Positions 23,990-33,834 of a stretch of 64,000 bases of DNA are shown here, piece after piece. The DNA lies in assembly GCF_902686445.1 (NCBI RefSeq), contig NC_062232.1:94226932-94290931 (forward strand), given 5' to 3'. The notes under the pieces are model-generated. The model searched no databases, was not told where the DNA came from, and was given only the letters and a program-made list of their open reading frames with translations. A program made the position numbers and the translations under genes. Numbering within the stretch: position 1 is the stretch's first letter; the number at the start of each line of letters is the position of its first letter. This DNA comes from Sciurus carolinensis. Lineage: Eukaryota; Chordata; Mammalia; Rodentia; Sciuridae.

Positions 23990-24605
23990 ATTAGTTTTCT
24001 CTTACTGTCATCTTACCACAAAGATTATGTCTTAAAACAACACAAATTTATTGTCTTATATTTTTGTAGGTCTGAACTTTGGGAATAGCCCAACTAAGCT
24101 AGTTTCTCTGCAGAGGGACTTAACAACCTGAAACAGAGTTGCTGGTCAAAATGTGGTTCCATTCTGGAAGAATCCACTAGGCTCGTTCAGGTTGATGCCA
24201 AGTTCAATTCCATGTGACTGTGGAAATATGGTCCTCATTTACTTGCTGACGGTGAGTTGCAAGTCATTCTCAGCTTCTGAAAGTCTGACTTTGCCTGATT
24301 CTTTGTCCCTATGAATGGCAGCAACAGAGAATCAAGACCCTCTCATGCTTACAATAACACTGAGTTTTTCTTCTTCCATCTTATTTCTTCTAATGCATTC
24401 CTTTCATGTCTTACTTTCCTCCCTCTTTTGAGGGTCCCTGTGAGTACACTGGGTCAACCTAGATAGTCTAGAATATTCTATCTCATGGTCATTTCATTAG
24501 TGACCTTAATTGCCATCTGCAAAGTTTCTTCACAGCAGTAGTGTTTAATTAAGAAAGCAGGAGACAGGAATCTTGTGGGAACATCTTAAGAATTCTGTCT
24601 ATGCC
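23990..24605 (-). mobile_element. MLT1-type LTR, antisense
   Basis: Starts CTATTAGTTTTCTCTTACTG and continues TTACCACAAAGATTATG and TTAAAACAACACAAATTTATT. It includes the GAGGGTCCCTGTGAGTACAC and TCAACCTAGATAGTCTAG segments and ends GGGAACATCTTAAGAATTCTG. This is the reverse complement of an MLT1 LTR, with the reversed polyadenylation region at the left. Confidence 0.7.
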
Positions 24606-24869
24606 AAAGCATAAGACAGAACAGGCCTTAATGTGGAAAATAAGTTTATATTGAACTGGAATAGCAGCTTTAAATTCAGAAAAATGAAATTATTAATATT
24701 ACAGATTAAATGGAAATATGTGTCACATATTTCATTCATGTTTGAGGAAATTAAGTCAGTACAGTTAAATAAGATGAGCATTTTCTAAGTTTCTGTCTTG
24801 GGTCTCTCCTTAGAGTAGTTAACTACCCTCACAACTTCAAAATTTCTCTCTGCATGAATTACCATTTAT

Positions 24870-24903
24870 TTGTGTGTGTGTGTGTGTGCGTGTGTGTGTG
24901 TGC
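24870..24903. repeat. (TG)n microsatellite
   Basis: TG dinucleotides with one CG interruption. Confidence 0.9.
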
Positions 24904-25320
24904 AAGTGCAGTAAAGTACCCAAGTATAACAAATACTATAAAGTGTTTGGGGTCTAATACTTTAGATATCATCTAAAAACATTTTTGGTAGCTTTTTCTG
25001 CATCTTGAAACTTGCCAGTCTAAACCAGATTTTATAGAGAAGTTTTATGTTAGGGTAAAGGCAGCACTAGACTTGGGTTGCATATACACTGTGGTATAAG
25101 TTTCTGTATGACTTGGAAAAGTCATTTAAAATCTCTATATAATGAATAATAATATTTTATCTGCATATTTTCTAAGAATATTTTAAAGTCAAAATGAGAT
25201 TAATGTATATGGAAGTACTTTAAAAATCACAAAGGACTTTTTAAATAAAAAAATACTGACTTTTACCTTTACCAACCATGATGTATCAGTTGCAAACTAT
25301 TTTAATTAAAATTATCATTA

Positions 25321-25448
25321 GGGGCTGGGGTTGTGGTTCAGTGGTAGAGCACTTGCCTGGCACTTGTGAGGCACTGGGTTTGATCCTCAGCACCACATAA
25401 AAATAAACAAAATAAAGGTATTGTGTCCATCTGCAACTAAAAGTTTTT
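25321..25448 (+). mobile_element. ID-family SINE, subtype with unique 3' end
   Basis: The body GGGGCTGGGGTTGTGGTTCA leads to TTTGATCCTCAGCACC. The subtype-specific tail region ACATAAAAATAAACAAAATA and TGTGTCCATCTGCAAC follows. A perfect 15-bp TSD TTAAAATTATCATTA sits at 25306-25320 and 25449-25463. Confidence 0.95.
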
Positions 25449-25963
25449 TTAAAATTATCATTAATGTAGAAAAGTCCAAACAAATGCAATCGTTGATTTA
25501 TACAAAGGAAAATGCGTTTTTGAGTTGAGTGTGAGCTATTGATAACATCATTTGTCTTTGTGATAGCTGATAGATATGCTATGGGTAATTTTAATTCGAT
25601 TTTGAGAATTTGTTTCTTTATAATACATCTTCTTAATAGCATATGGATTTGAAATTTGAGCAAAAATCATTTTCATGCTAACTCTTGCAATATTAATTCA
25701 GCAGTTTTTTAATTATGCAAAATTCATCTTGATCAATTTTTCAATATTTTCAGATCAGCAAACTCACACATTTTTATTAAATACAAAAAGAAATGTCAAC
25801 CATATATTTGTGATTCATTTGTCTTTGGCACATTATATCAATATGCTACATAAAGTTAAGAAATGAACAGACTTTTTCAGAGTCCCTAAAAATTTAAATT
25901 GTAATATTACCAAAATAATATAAAACAAATCATGAATAAAACATTTTAAAAATCACTAATAAA

Positions 25964-26062
25964 GCGGGCTGGGGAGATAACTCAGCTGGTACAGTGCTTA
26001 TCTTGCAAGCACAAGGCCCTGAGTTCGATCCCCAGTACCGCAAAAAAAAAAAAAAAAAAAAT
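25964..26062 (+). mobile_element. ID-family SINE
   Basis: GCGGGCTGGGGAGATAACTC leads to the B box GAGTTCGATCCCC and an A tail of about 20. The A box is mutated (TAACTCAGCTGG). The 9-bp TSD ACTAATAAA lies at 25955-25963 and 26063-26071. Confidence 0.92.
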
Positions 26063-26147
26063 ACTAATAAATAAGGAAAATAAGTTGAAATCTCTTATCA
26101 TCATTACATATTGGCTTTAAGAGCTTTATATGGACATATGTATATTT

Positions 26148-26350
26148 GGGGGGGGGTACCGGGATTTGAACTCAAGGGCACTCAGCCACTGAGTCACAAC
26201 CCCAGCCCTATTTTGTATCTTATTTAGCAATAGGGTCTCACTGAATTGCTTATTGCCTCCCTTTTGCTGAGGCTGGTTTTGAAGTTGAGATCCTCCTGCC
26301 TCAGTCTCCTGAGTCTCTGGGATTACAGGCATGTGCTGCCATACTTTTCT
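26148..26350 (-). mobile_element. B1-dID SINE, antisense
   Basis: The reverse complement order is ID half (GGTACCGGGATTTGAACTC, CAACCCCAGCCC) then B1 half (CTCCTGCCTCAGTCTCC, GGGATTACAGGCATGTG). A G run of nine replaces part of the usual tail junction. An approximate TSD TGGACATATRTAT lies at about 26131 and 26351. Confidence 0.87.
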
Positions 26351-26393
26351 TGGACATATATATTTTTTAACAGGCTTATTGAAAAAATCATTC

Positions 26394-26860
26394 TGTGGCA
26401 GGCTAACTATTGACCCTCAAAGATCATAATCATCAGATCCTTCACATGTTATCCCATAAAACTAACATTTTGCAAATGTAATCAAGGACATTTTAACTGG
26501 AGATATTATTCTGAAATATCTGGGAGAGCCTTGCAAACAATCAGTGTCGTTATAAGAAGGAAGTGGGCAGGGGGATTTGATGACTGATAGAAGAAGAAAA
26601 GGCAAAGTGACCACTGAGGAAGAGACTGGAGTGATGTGGCCATAAGCCAAGAAATCACCAGAAGTTGGAAGAAGCAAAGAATGAATTCTTTCCTAGATCC
26701 TCTGGGAGGAATGCAGGACTTCCAACACATGACTTTAGACCAATGAAAACGATTTCTGACTTTTAGACTCCAGAACCGTAAAAAAATAAACTGGTGTTTT
26801 TTTAAACCACTCCATTTGTGGTAATTTGTTTCAGCAGCAATAGTGTTATTGAGTAAGGGC
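26394..26860 (+). mobile_element. MLT1-type solo LTR
   Basis: A textbook order of MLT1 motifs: TGTGGCAGGCTAACTATTGA, TTTGCAAATGTAATCAAGG, GTTATAAGAAGGAAGTGGG, GAGTGATGTGGCCATAAGCC, AAGAAATCACCAGAAGTTGG, CCAGAACCGTAAAAAAATAAA and TGTGGTAATTTGTTTCAGCA. It includes the AATAAA signal. Best-preserved MLT1 in the window. Confidence 0.85.
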
Positions 26861-26871
26861 TCATTGCTCAA

Positions 26872-27275
26872 GGTGCATAGAAGTCCATACTATGGCACCA
26901 GGTTTTTGTTAAAAGAAAAAGGTTTATTGTACAGTCAACAAACAAGAAGGTCAGGAACTATAAAATCATATTTATCTCATGGGTGGTCAGTAGCAGGGGA
27001 ATTTATAGGAAGGGAAAGGGGAAATGTTTGTCGATTGGATAACAAGAAGGGGGGAACATGTTTCTTTTCCCAGGGAAGTTCTGTTCTTCATGGGGGATTT
27101 TGAGCTTGTGATAGCATTGATTAGAAGAGATAGCTGCTTATGCTCATGTCCATGCTTAAAAAGCCAGTTTCAAACCATAGAAAACATTAGCAGAACTTCT
27201 GGAGTCTTCCTGGAAGACAACTTAAGAATGTCATTCATTAAGGAATTTATGTTCAGGTGTGTCTAGACCCTAGCC
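26872..27275 (-). mobile_element. Candidate ERV LTR, antisense
   Basis: GGCACCAGGTTTTTG, then AAAAAGGTTTATTGTACAG, contains a reversed AATAAA within a typical LTR R-region setting. A GGGAA-rich U3-like stretch follows to about 27275. It abuts the end of the MLT1 LTR. Family not named. Confidence 0.45.
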
Positions 27276-27393
27276 AATTTCAATAGAAAATAATAAAAAT
27301 TTACATAGAGTACAATTGATTCATTTAAAATGTACATTTTAATGATTTTTAGTGTATTTTCATTTGTACATCTATTGAAACAATCAATTTAGA

Positions 27394-27426
<33 letters not shown>

Positions 27427-27440
27427 TGTGTATGTGTATT
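27394..27440. repeat. (TG)n microsatellite
   Basis: GTGTGT repeats with TATG interruptions. Confidence 0.9.
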
Positions 27441-27642
27441 TCCCTGTGTCAGTCTACTTTTCACCTCTGTGAGCATAATACCTGACAAGAAGAACTTAGA
27501 AGAGGAAAGATTTATTTTATCTCACAGTTTCAAAGGTTACAGTTCATAGTTGGCTAGCTCCATTGCTTTGGGTCTGAGGTGAGTCAGAGTATCATGGTGG
27601 AAGGTCAGGACATTATACAGCTGTTCACCTCATGACAGCCAG

Positions 27643-27644
27643 GA

Positions 27645-27722
<78 letters not shown>
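27643..27722. repeat. (GA)n array
   Basis: About 80 bp of almost pure GA with one GGGA interruption, inside the MaLR LTR. MaLR and related LTRs often carry a shorter GAGAGA stretch at this spot, so it is an expansion of a native segment. Confidence 0.95.
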
Positions 27723-27724
<2 letters not shown>

Positions 27725-27822
27725 AAGGAGCCAGGGACATGATATAGTCTCTACGGGCACACCTTCAGTGACCTACTTCTTCCAACCATGCCCCACCTGC
27801 CTACAGTTTCAATTGCCCATCA

Positions 27823-28473
27823 GTGAGGCAGGAAGATAGATATCCCATAGGCAGCCTGGATAAGGTCCTTGGAGAAGGAACGGAGGGGAGGGGAACATCA
27901 TGCCAACCTGAAAGGCGACATCAGTCTGAAAGACATTCTGTGATTCGTTGTTCTCTGCCAGTGTTAACCACGAGGACTTCTTCTGACATAGAATACTTGT
28001 TTCTGTTCCTCACAGCTTCAACCACAGCAGCCCTTTCTTAGTTACCCTTGCCCTTGCCCCTAGCAATGGCCAACCACAAGCAGATCACTACCTGGAATGC
28101 TTCTTCTTTCTAACAGATGGGTCAAAAAGCACCAGGTGGGACCTGTCCTCTGAATTATGTAAATAAAGGATTGAAATCATGCATTTTGTATTGACTAATT
28201 AAACTCAGAGCTTAGAGAGCTTGATTGGTCCATCCTAACATTTCTCAGTCCACCAATCACCTGTACTTGCCCATTAGATATGCCTTTATAAACCCCTAGA
28301 CAACAGACGCCCGTTGGCATCCCTCTCTTGGGGTACCCCCATTCAGGAGTTCTGCTTCTTTTTTTCTTTTGCTCTAATAAATCCTGCTGCTTTGCTCTCA
28401 CCCTTGTGTCTGTGGATTTCATTCCTGGAATTCAGGAGACAAAGAACCCAACTGCTTAAGACCAGTGTTATGC
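27823..28473 (+). mobile_element. Gammaretrovirus-like (class I ERV) solo LTR
   Basis: It starts TGAGGCAGGAAGATAG. U3 has a CCAATCAC box near 28253. A TATA-like CTTTATAAACCCCTAG lies near 28285 and the polyadenylation signal GCTCTAATAAATCCTGC near 28373. U5 (CTTGTGTCTGTGGATTTC) runs to about 28470. This U3-R-U5 order is typical of gammaretroviral LTRs. It inserted into the MaLR LTR. The edge repeat CAGT on both sides may be the TSD, but then the TG/CA termini do not fit exactly, so edges carry a few bases of doubt. No viral genes remain. Confidence 0.7.
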
Positions 28474-29116
28474 CAGTAGTTCATTCAAATTATTAATCCA
28501 TTAAATGGATTAATCCACTGATGAGGTTAGAGCCCTCATGATCCAAGAGACCAATTCTTCAACACATGAGATTTTGGGTGACATTCCAGATCCAAACCAT
28601 AATATAAACTTAATTGTTGGAGCAGATTTAGGTTCACAGAAGTATTCAGCAGAAGATAGAAAGTACGGAAATTTCTCATATTTCCCTGGCCTCCACATAT
28701 GCACAGGCTGCCCATCAAAATTCTGCATCAGAGGTTACTTCTGTTACAACCAATGGCCCTACATTGATATATCATTCTCATCCAAAGTCCATAATTTACA
28801 GTTGGTCCAGTCTTGGTGTTTTATGATCGATCTATGGAATCTGACAAATTTATTGCAATATGTCTCTGTCACTGTAGTATAACACAGTATTTTTCCTGCC
28901 CTAAAACTCACCTGTGTTCTGTCAATTCATCCCTCTCTCCAATTAATCCTTGTCAAGCAATGTCCATTTTACTGTCTCCATAGTTTTGCCTTTCCCAGAA
29001 TATTATACATTTGAAATCACACAGTATGTGGCATTCTCAGATTCACATATATCATTTAATACTATGCATTGAAGGCACCTCCATGTCTTCTCATGGGTTC
29101 ATAACTCATTCATTTT

Positions 29117-30413
29117 TTTTTTTTGTATTAACCATGTCTTTATTTTCTGTAACTTGCTGATGTTTTGACATCCTGGAGACCTTGCTGACCTGAAGACACT
29201 GCCTCTCTCAGGGTTGGCTAATTTCTTAAGGATTCCCCTGCAAGTGTGCCTTTCACATGAAAATCAGTCAATCTGAAGTCCACACTCGAACCGCCTTTTC
29301 TATCAGGCTCTGGTAATGGCCCATACTCTCCTGCCCTGTTCACCCCAGAACCAGGTACCACAAAACTAGAGATAGGCCCTATGTTCCAGAACCCACTGAG
29401 AATATTCACACTAGCTATTCCTAAACCTGCTAACCTTGCCTTACCTGTTCCATCCCATGGAAAGCACAGTTAAGATGCCTGCCTACACTCACTCCCTGTC
29501 TCCTAACTGACCCCAATGTTTACCTCTATGTCCCAGCATGAAGTGCTACATGGTGTTCCTCAGCATCTGTAAATATAAACGTCCTTTACGATAATCATTT
29601 CTATGTCCATATGTCTTGTCATACATGATTAAAACAGTTCACTTTAAACACTTATTATGTGTTTCATAAGTTTTCTGTGTACAAGATGGTACAAGAAAGC
29701 TGAGTATAAGAAAACTCTGCCTCTCATTTGTCCAGTTTCTCCCCCTGAGTACCCTCTGTTCTTAGTTTTTCGTGGATTTCTCCAAACTTTTTCTTTTTTT
29801 AAAATTGTTTTAATTTTTACAGACTGCATTTTGATTTATTGTACACAAATGGGGTACAACTTTCATTTCTATGGTTGTACACAATATAGATTCACACCAT
29901 TCATCTAATCATACATATACTTAGGGTAATACTATCTATCTCATTCTACCATCTTTCCTTCCCCCACCCCCCACCCCATTTTCCTCTACACCATCCAAAG
30001 TTCCTTCATTCTTCTCTTCCCACAACCCCCCAGCCTCCCTCCTCGTTAGATATCGTCATTCACTTATCAGAGAAAACATTAGACCTTTGGTTTTTTGGGC
30101 TTGGCCTATTTCACTTAGCATGATATTTTCCAACTTCATCCATTTACCAGCAAATGCCATAATTTTAATCTTCTTTATGGCTGAGTAATATTCCATTGTG
30201 TATATATACCACAGTTTCTTTATCCATTCATCAATTGAAGGGCATCTTGGTTGGTTCCACAGTCTGGCTATTGTGATTTGAGCAGCTATGAACATTGATA
30301 TGGCTGCATCACTGTAGTATGCTGATTTTAAGTCCTTTGGGTATAAACTGAGGAGTGGAATAGCTAGGTCAAATGGTGGGTCCATTTCAAGTTTTCTGAG
30401 GAATGTCCATACT
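29117..30413 (-). mobile_element. Young 5'-truncated L1 with candidate 3' transduction
   Basis: The insert is flanked by a 16-bp TSD, ATARCTCATTCATTTT, at 29101-29116 and 30414-30429 (one mismatch). Read on the minus strand it begins in L1 ORF2 (PFDLAIPLLSLYPKDL, WNQPRCPSIDE, MEYYSAIKKIK motifs). It passes the L1 3' UTR and an A-rich L1 tail at 29792-29819, then runs 667 bp of non-L1 DNA (29125-29791), and ends in AATAAA (29139-29144) and a poly(A) at 29113-29124. That order is what read-through past the weak L1 signal produces. Confidence 0.75.
29820..30413 (-). mobile_element. L1 portion of the insertion (ORF2 end and 3' UTR)
   Basis: The minus-strand frame 30056-30385 is open and encodes the ORF2p C-terminus. 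The 3' UTR follows, with the CAGTCTGTAAAAATTAAAAC end shared with the plus-strand copies at 41967 and 45598. Most of the element is missing through 5' truncation. Confidence 0.88.
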
Positions 30414-31014
30414 ATAGCTCATTCATTTTGAGCATCAAATAATATTCTATTGAGTGGGTTCACCTACTGAGGGAAGTTTCTAAGCTTCTTTGAAGCTTCT
30501 AAGTTTAGGCTATTGTGAATAAAGATGCTACAAAATATTTGTGCACAAGTTTTTGTGAGGACACACATTTTTCAATACCTTTAGATAAATATCACAAATG
30601 TGATACTGGACTGTATTGTTAGATTATGTTTAATTGTGTAAGAAACTGCCCAACTGTCTTCTAAAGTGGCTACACCATTTTGTTTTTCCCACTAACAATG
30701 AGAGAGAATTCTGGTTGCTCCACATCCTTGTCAGTACTTGGTGGTTTCAGTGTTTTAGATTCTAGCCATTTTAACAGATGTGTAGTAATATCTCATTGTT
30801 GCTTTAATTCATAATTCCCTAATGACATATAATTTTGAGCACATTTTCATGTTTGTTTCTCATGTGTACATCTTCTTTGATATGGTGTATCTATTCATGT
30901 ATTTTGCTTATTTTTAAATTGAGTTGTTTATTTTTTATTGCTGAGATTTAACGGTTCTTCATACATTTTGAATAATAGTATTTTATCTAGTATGATTTTG
31001 CATATAATGTCTTT

Positions 31015-31182
31015 TTGGGGGACACTGAGAATTGAACCCAGGGGCACATCCCCAGCCCTTTTTATTTTATTTTGAGACAGGGTCTTGCTAAGTTGCCGAG
31101 GTTGGTCTTGAACTTGCAATCCTCCTGCCTCATCCTCCCCAGTAGCTGGGATTACAGGTGTGCATCAGCACATGGAGCACAT
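31015..31182 (-). mobile_element. B1-dID SINE, antisense
   Basis: GACACTGAGAATTGAACCC and CATCCCCAGCCC make the ID half. TTTGAGACAGGGTCTTGC, CTCCTGCCTCATCC and GGGATTACAGGTGTGC make the B1 half. It sits within the antisense L1M. Confidence 0.85.
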
Positions 31183-31189
31183 ACCATTT

Positions 31190-32480
31190 TTCTAATAATA
31201 AAGTATCAAAAGTATAAGACAAATCAAAGCTTTTATTGTACCTTTACTTATTCTTTCTCCCTTCTTTATTTATATTTGAATTTCTATGTATCATTTTCTT
31301 TCCCTCTGAAGAAATTTTACTATTTCTTGCAAGGCAGGTCTATTGGAAACAAATTCCCCCAGTACTGTGTGAGAAATATATTTCTTTATCACTTTTGAAG
31401 GATAATTTTGCTAGGTGAAGAATTCTATTTTGGTGGGACTTGTTCCCCCCTCAACCCTTTAAGTATTTCACTTCATCATCTTCTTGCTTGTATTGTTCTG
31501 AGAAGTCAATATAATTCTTATCTTGGGTCCTCTATAGGTAAAATGTTTCCTCTGCCTTCTTTCCAATGTTTTGAATATAATATACCTAAGTGTAGTTTTT
31601 TGACATTTATCTTGCTTGCTGTAAGTGTGTTTTTTTTGACATTTATCTTGCTTGGTGTTCTCTGAATTTCTTGGATTTGTGCCTGTTTGACATTAATTGG
31701 GGGAAAATTCTTAATCTTATTATTTTATTTTTTTGGTTCCTTTCTCATTTCTTCTCCTTCTGGTATTTCTATTACATGTACTTTAGACCTTTTATTGTTG
31801 TCTCATGATTCTAAGATATTCTGTTCTGTTTTTGTTTGTTTGTTTGTTTGTTTGTTTTTTCTTTGTTTTTTCTTCTTCAATCTTTTCTATCTTTGCTTTC
31901 CCAGTTTGGAAGCTTCTGTTACCTTATCTTCAAACTTAGAAATTCTTTGCTCAGTCATGTCTACTCTACTAAGAAGGTTGTCAAAGGTATTCTTCATTTC
32001 TGTTAACACAGTTTTTTATCTACAGCACTTATTTTCTTAGTCTTTGATTTTCATTCTCTACACTTACCATGTCCACCTGTTCTTTTATTGTGTCTATTTA
32101 TCTATTAGAATACTCAGTATACTAATCAGAATTTTTTCAAATTCCTAGTTCAATAATTTCAACATCCCCGCCATATTTGAGTCTGTTTTGTTGTTTTTTT
32201 GTTTGCTCTGTTTCTTCAAAGTATTATCTTTACCCTTTCATGTGCCTTATAATTTTTGTTGTTGTTGAAAGGTGGATAAAATGTACTGTGGACAAGGAAT
32301 TGCCTTTAAATAATGTGATGATAAAGTGTGTTGGAGAGGAAGCTTTCTCTAGCCCTGTGATTATGTTCCATATTTTTAGTAAGCCTGTGCCTCTGGAATA
32401 TGAGGATCACAAGCACTTCTTAATTTACCCCCTCCACCTCAGGTGGGACAAGATGTCTGGAGTGTGATAGACTTGGGTAT
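31190..32480 (-). mobile_element. Ancient L1-type sequence, antisense
   Basis: TTATCTTGCTTGGTGTTCTCTG, TTCTTCTCCTTCTGGTATTTC, CAGTTTGGAAGCTTCTG, TTCATTTCTGTTAACACAG and GCCTTATAATTTTTGTTG follow the order of a common mammalian L1M antisense segment. A near-duplicate of TTTTTTGACATTTATCTTGC at 31597 and 31630 is a local tandem duplication. Phe/Leu-rich frames here are not genes. Confidence 0.5.
31828..31860. repeat. (TTTG)n microsatellite
   Basis: Six TTTG units in a T-rich tract. Confidence 0.85.
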
Positions 32481-32879
32481 AAATGTAGAGGTTAAATATT
32501 TCCCTTCTACCCAGAGCTGACTGGAGTAATTTCCCTCCCTCGGGTCATTTAGTTTCACTAAAACCCAATAGGTTAGCTTTTGAGTTCAGGTTATGGCAAG
32601 ATAATTTCTCTTATGGGCAGATTTTGTTAAGAACAGAGTGCTCTGCCATATTCCAGAATATTTACTTTTTTCCTCCCTCTGTCAGAAGTGCCATGGGATT
32701 TTTCACTGATATTCACTATGACAGCCAAGTTGAACTACTAAAGGTTAAATTCACAAAAATGTGGGGCTTTGCATATAGCTGGGCCCTCCTGGTAATTTTA
32801 ACTCACAATTATAGAGCATTTTCATTAAATTCAAAACCTGCTGGCTATCAACAATATCTCTACCCCATTCCCAGCTCAG

Positions 32880-33386
32880 TAATTTAGTTTTTCTCTTTAT
32901 GAATTTTACAGTTCTGGTCATTTTATATAAAATGAAACTGTATGATATTTGATTCTTTGTCACTGTTTCCTTTGCTTAGCAGGTTTTGAAGTTTCATCTA
33001 TGTTGTAACATGTATTCTGTATTCTTTTTTGTGACTGAATAACATTGTATGAATATCCACATTTTGCTTATCCATTCACTAAATGATTGACAATGGGTTG
33101 TTACTACTTTTTGGCCCTTTTGAATAATACTGCTATGAACATTTGTGTATCAGTTTTTGAGTAGATATATTTCATTTTTTTATATATATATCTAGGAATG
33201 GAATTTCAGGATCCCTATGGTAACTGTTTCCTTGTTTGATGTGCTACCTAATTGTTTTCCAAACAGGTTTCCCAGTTTTGTTTTCTGTTATCACTGTATG
33301 AGAGTTTTGATTTCTCTAGATTCTCAACAACATTTCTTATTATTTGTCTTTTTGATTTTAGCTACCTTAGAATTTATGAAGTATTA

Positions 33387-33420
<34 letters not shown>

Positions 33421-33830
33421 GGTGCTGGGGTTCCAACTCAAGGCCTTGTGCTTGCAAGACAAACACTCTACCAACTGAGCTATCTCCCCAGCACAAAGAG
33501 TTTTTTTTCCCCCTCCATCCCCCACCCTCATCTGAGGGTCCAGGGATTCGAACCGTGGCCCTTGCGTATGCTAGGCAAGCACTCTCCAATATGAGCTATT
33601 TCATCAACTCCAAATATTATCTTCTTATGGTACTTTTACATTTCCCTGGCAGCTAATGATGTTGAGTATCTCTTTGTGTACTTATTGACTATTTGCATAT
33701 TTTCTTTGGAGAAATATTTGTTCAGATATTTTGCCCATTTAAAAATTGATTTTCTTAATTTTTGAATTATGATAGTTGTCTTTATAGTCTAGACACAACT
33801 TTTTACATGCCTATTTTTTCTTGTCATAAT
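32880..33830 (-). mobile_element. Ancient L1M, antisense, interrupted by SINEs
   Basis: GAATAACATTGTATGAATATCC, TGAATAATACTGCTATGAAC, ATTGTTTTCCAAACAGG and, after the SINEs, TTTACATTTCCCTGGCAGC and GATATTTTGCCCATTT. This is antisense L1M 3' sequence, joined across 33391-33614. Confidence 0.6.
33391..33614 (-). mobile_element. Two tandem antisense tRNA-derived SINEs sharing one outer TSD
   Basis: The first unit, 33391-33495, is a good ID copy: a T tail of 28, GTGCTGGGGTTCCAACTC, and CTGAGCTATCTCCCCAGC. The second, 33500-33614, is an older relative: a T-run, AGGGATTCGAACCGTGG, and CAAGCACTCTCCAATATGAGC. A single 9-bp repeat TATTATCTT at 33382-33390 and 33615-33623 bounds the pair. Most likely the younger ID entered the A tail of the older one. 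Confidence 0.8.
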
Positions 33831-33834
33831 TCTA

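Larger units (their letters stand above)
27449..28605 (-). mobile_element. MaLR LTR, antisense, split by another LTR
   Basis: The left part (27449-27822) has CAGTCTACTTTTCACCTCTG, GAGGAAAGATTTATTTTATC and TACTTCTTCCAACCATGCC. The right part (28474-28605) resumes with TTAATCCATTAAATGGATTA, GAGGTTAGAGCCCTCATG and ATCCAAACCATAATATA. Together they rebuild one LTR, cut by the retroviral-type LTR at 27823-28473. The GA array at 27643-27722 lies in its middle. Confidence 0.7.
28606..31014 (-). mobile_element. Ancient L1M, antisense, interrupted
   Basis: The left arm 28606-29100 holds antisense L1M 3' text (GGAGCAGATTTAGGTTCACAG, GCCCTACATTGATATATCATT, ACTGTCTCCATAGTTTTGCC). The right arm 30430-31014 continues it (GAATAAAGATGCTACAAAAT, ACTGTCTTCTAAAGTGGC, TTGCTCCACATCCTTGTCAG). 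The arms join cleanly if the TSD-flanked insert at 29117-30413 is removed. Confidence 0.75.

Noticed and set aside
27643..27722. CRISPR-like or other structured array
   Set aside because: A pure GA dinucleotide run without spacers; a simple repeat in a mammalian genome.
28538..28882. A 114-codon frame with plausible residues
   Set aside because: It overlaps the MaLR end and ancient antisense L1M UTR text.
30056..30385. A 109-codon minus-strand frame
   Set aside because: It is the C-terminal part of L1 ORF2, 5'-truncated.
31687..32040. A 117-codon Phe/Leu-rich frame
   Set aside because: It is a translation of T-rich antisense L1 DNA with a TTTG microsatellite.
33217..33656. Frames of 125 and 134 codons
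   Set aside because: They run through a poly(T) SINE tail (poly-Phe) and antisense L1 and SINE DNA.
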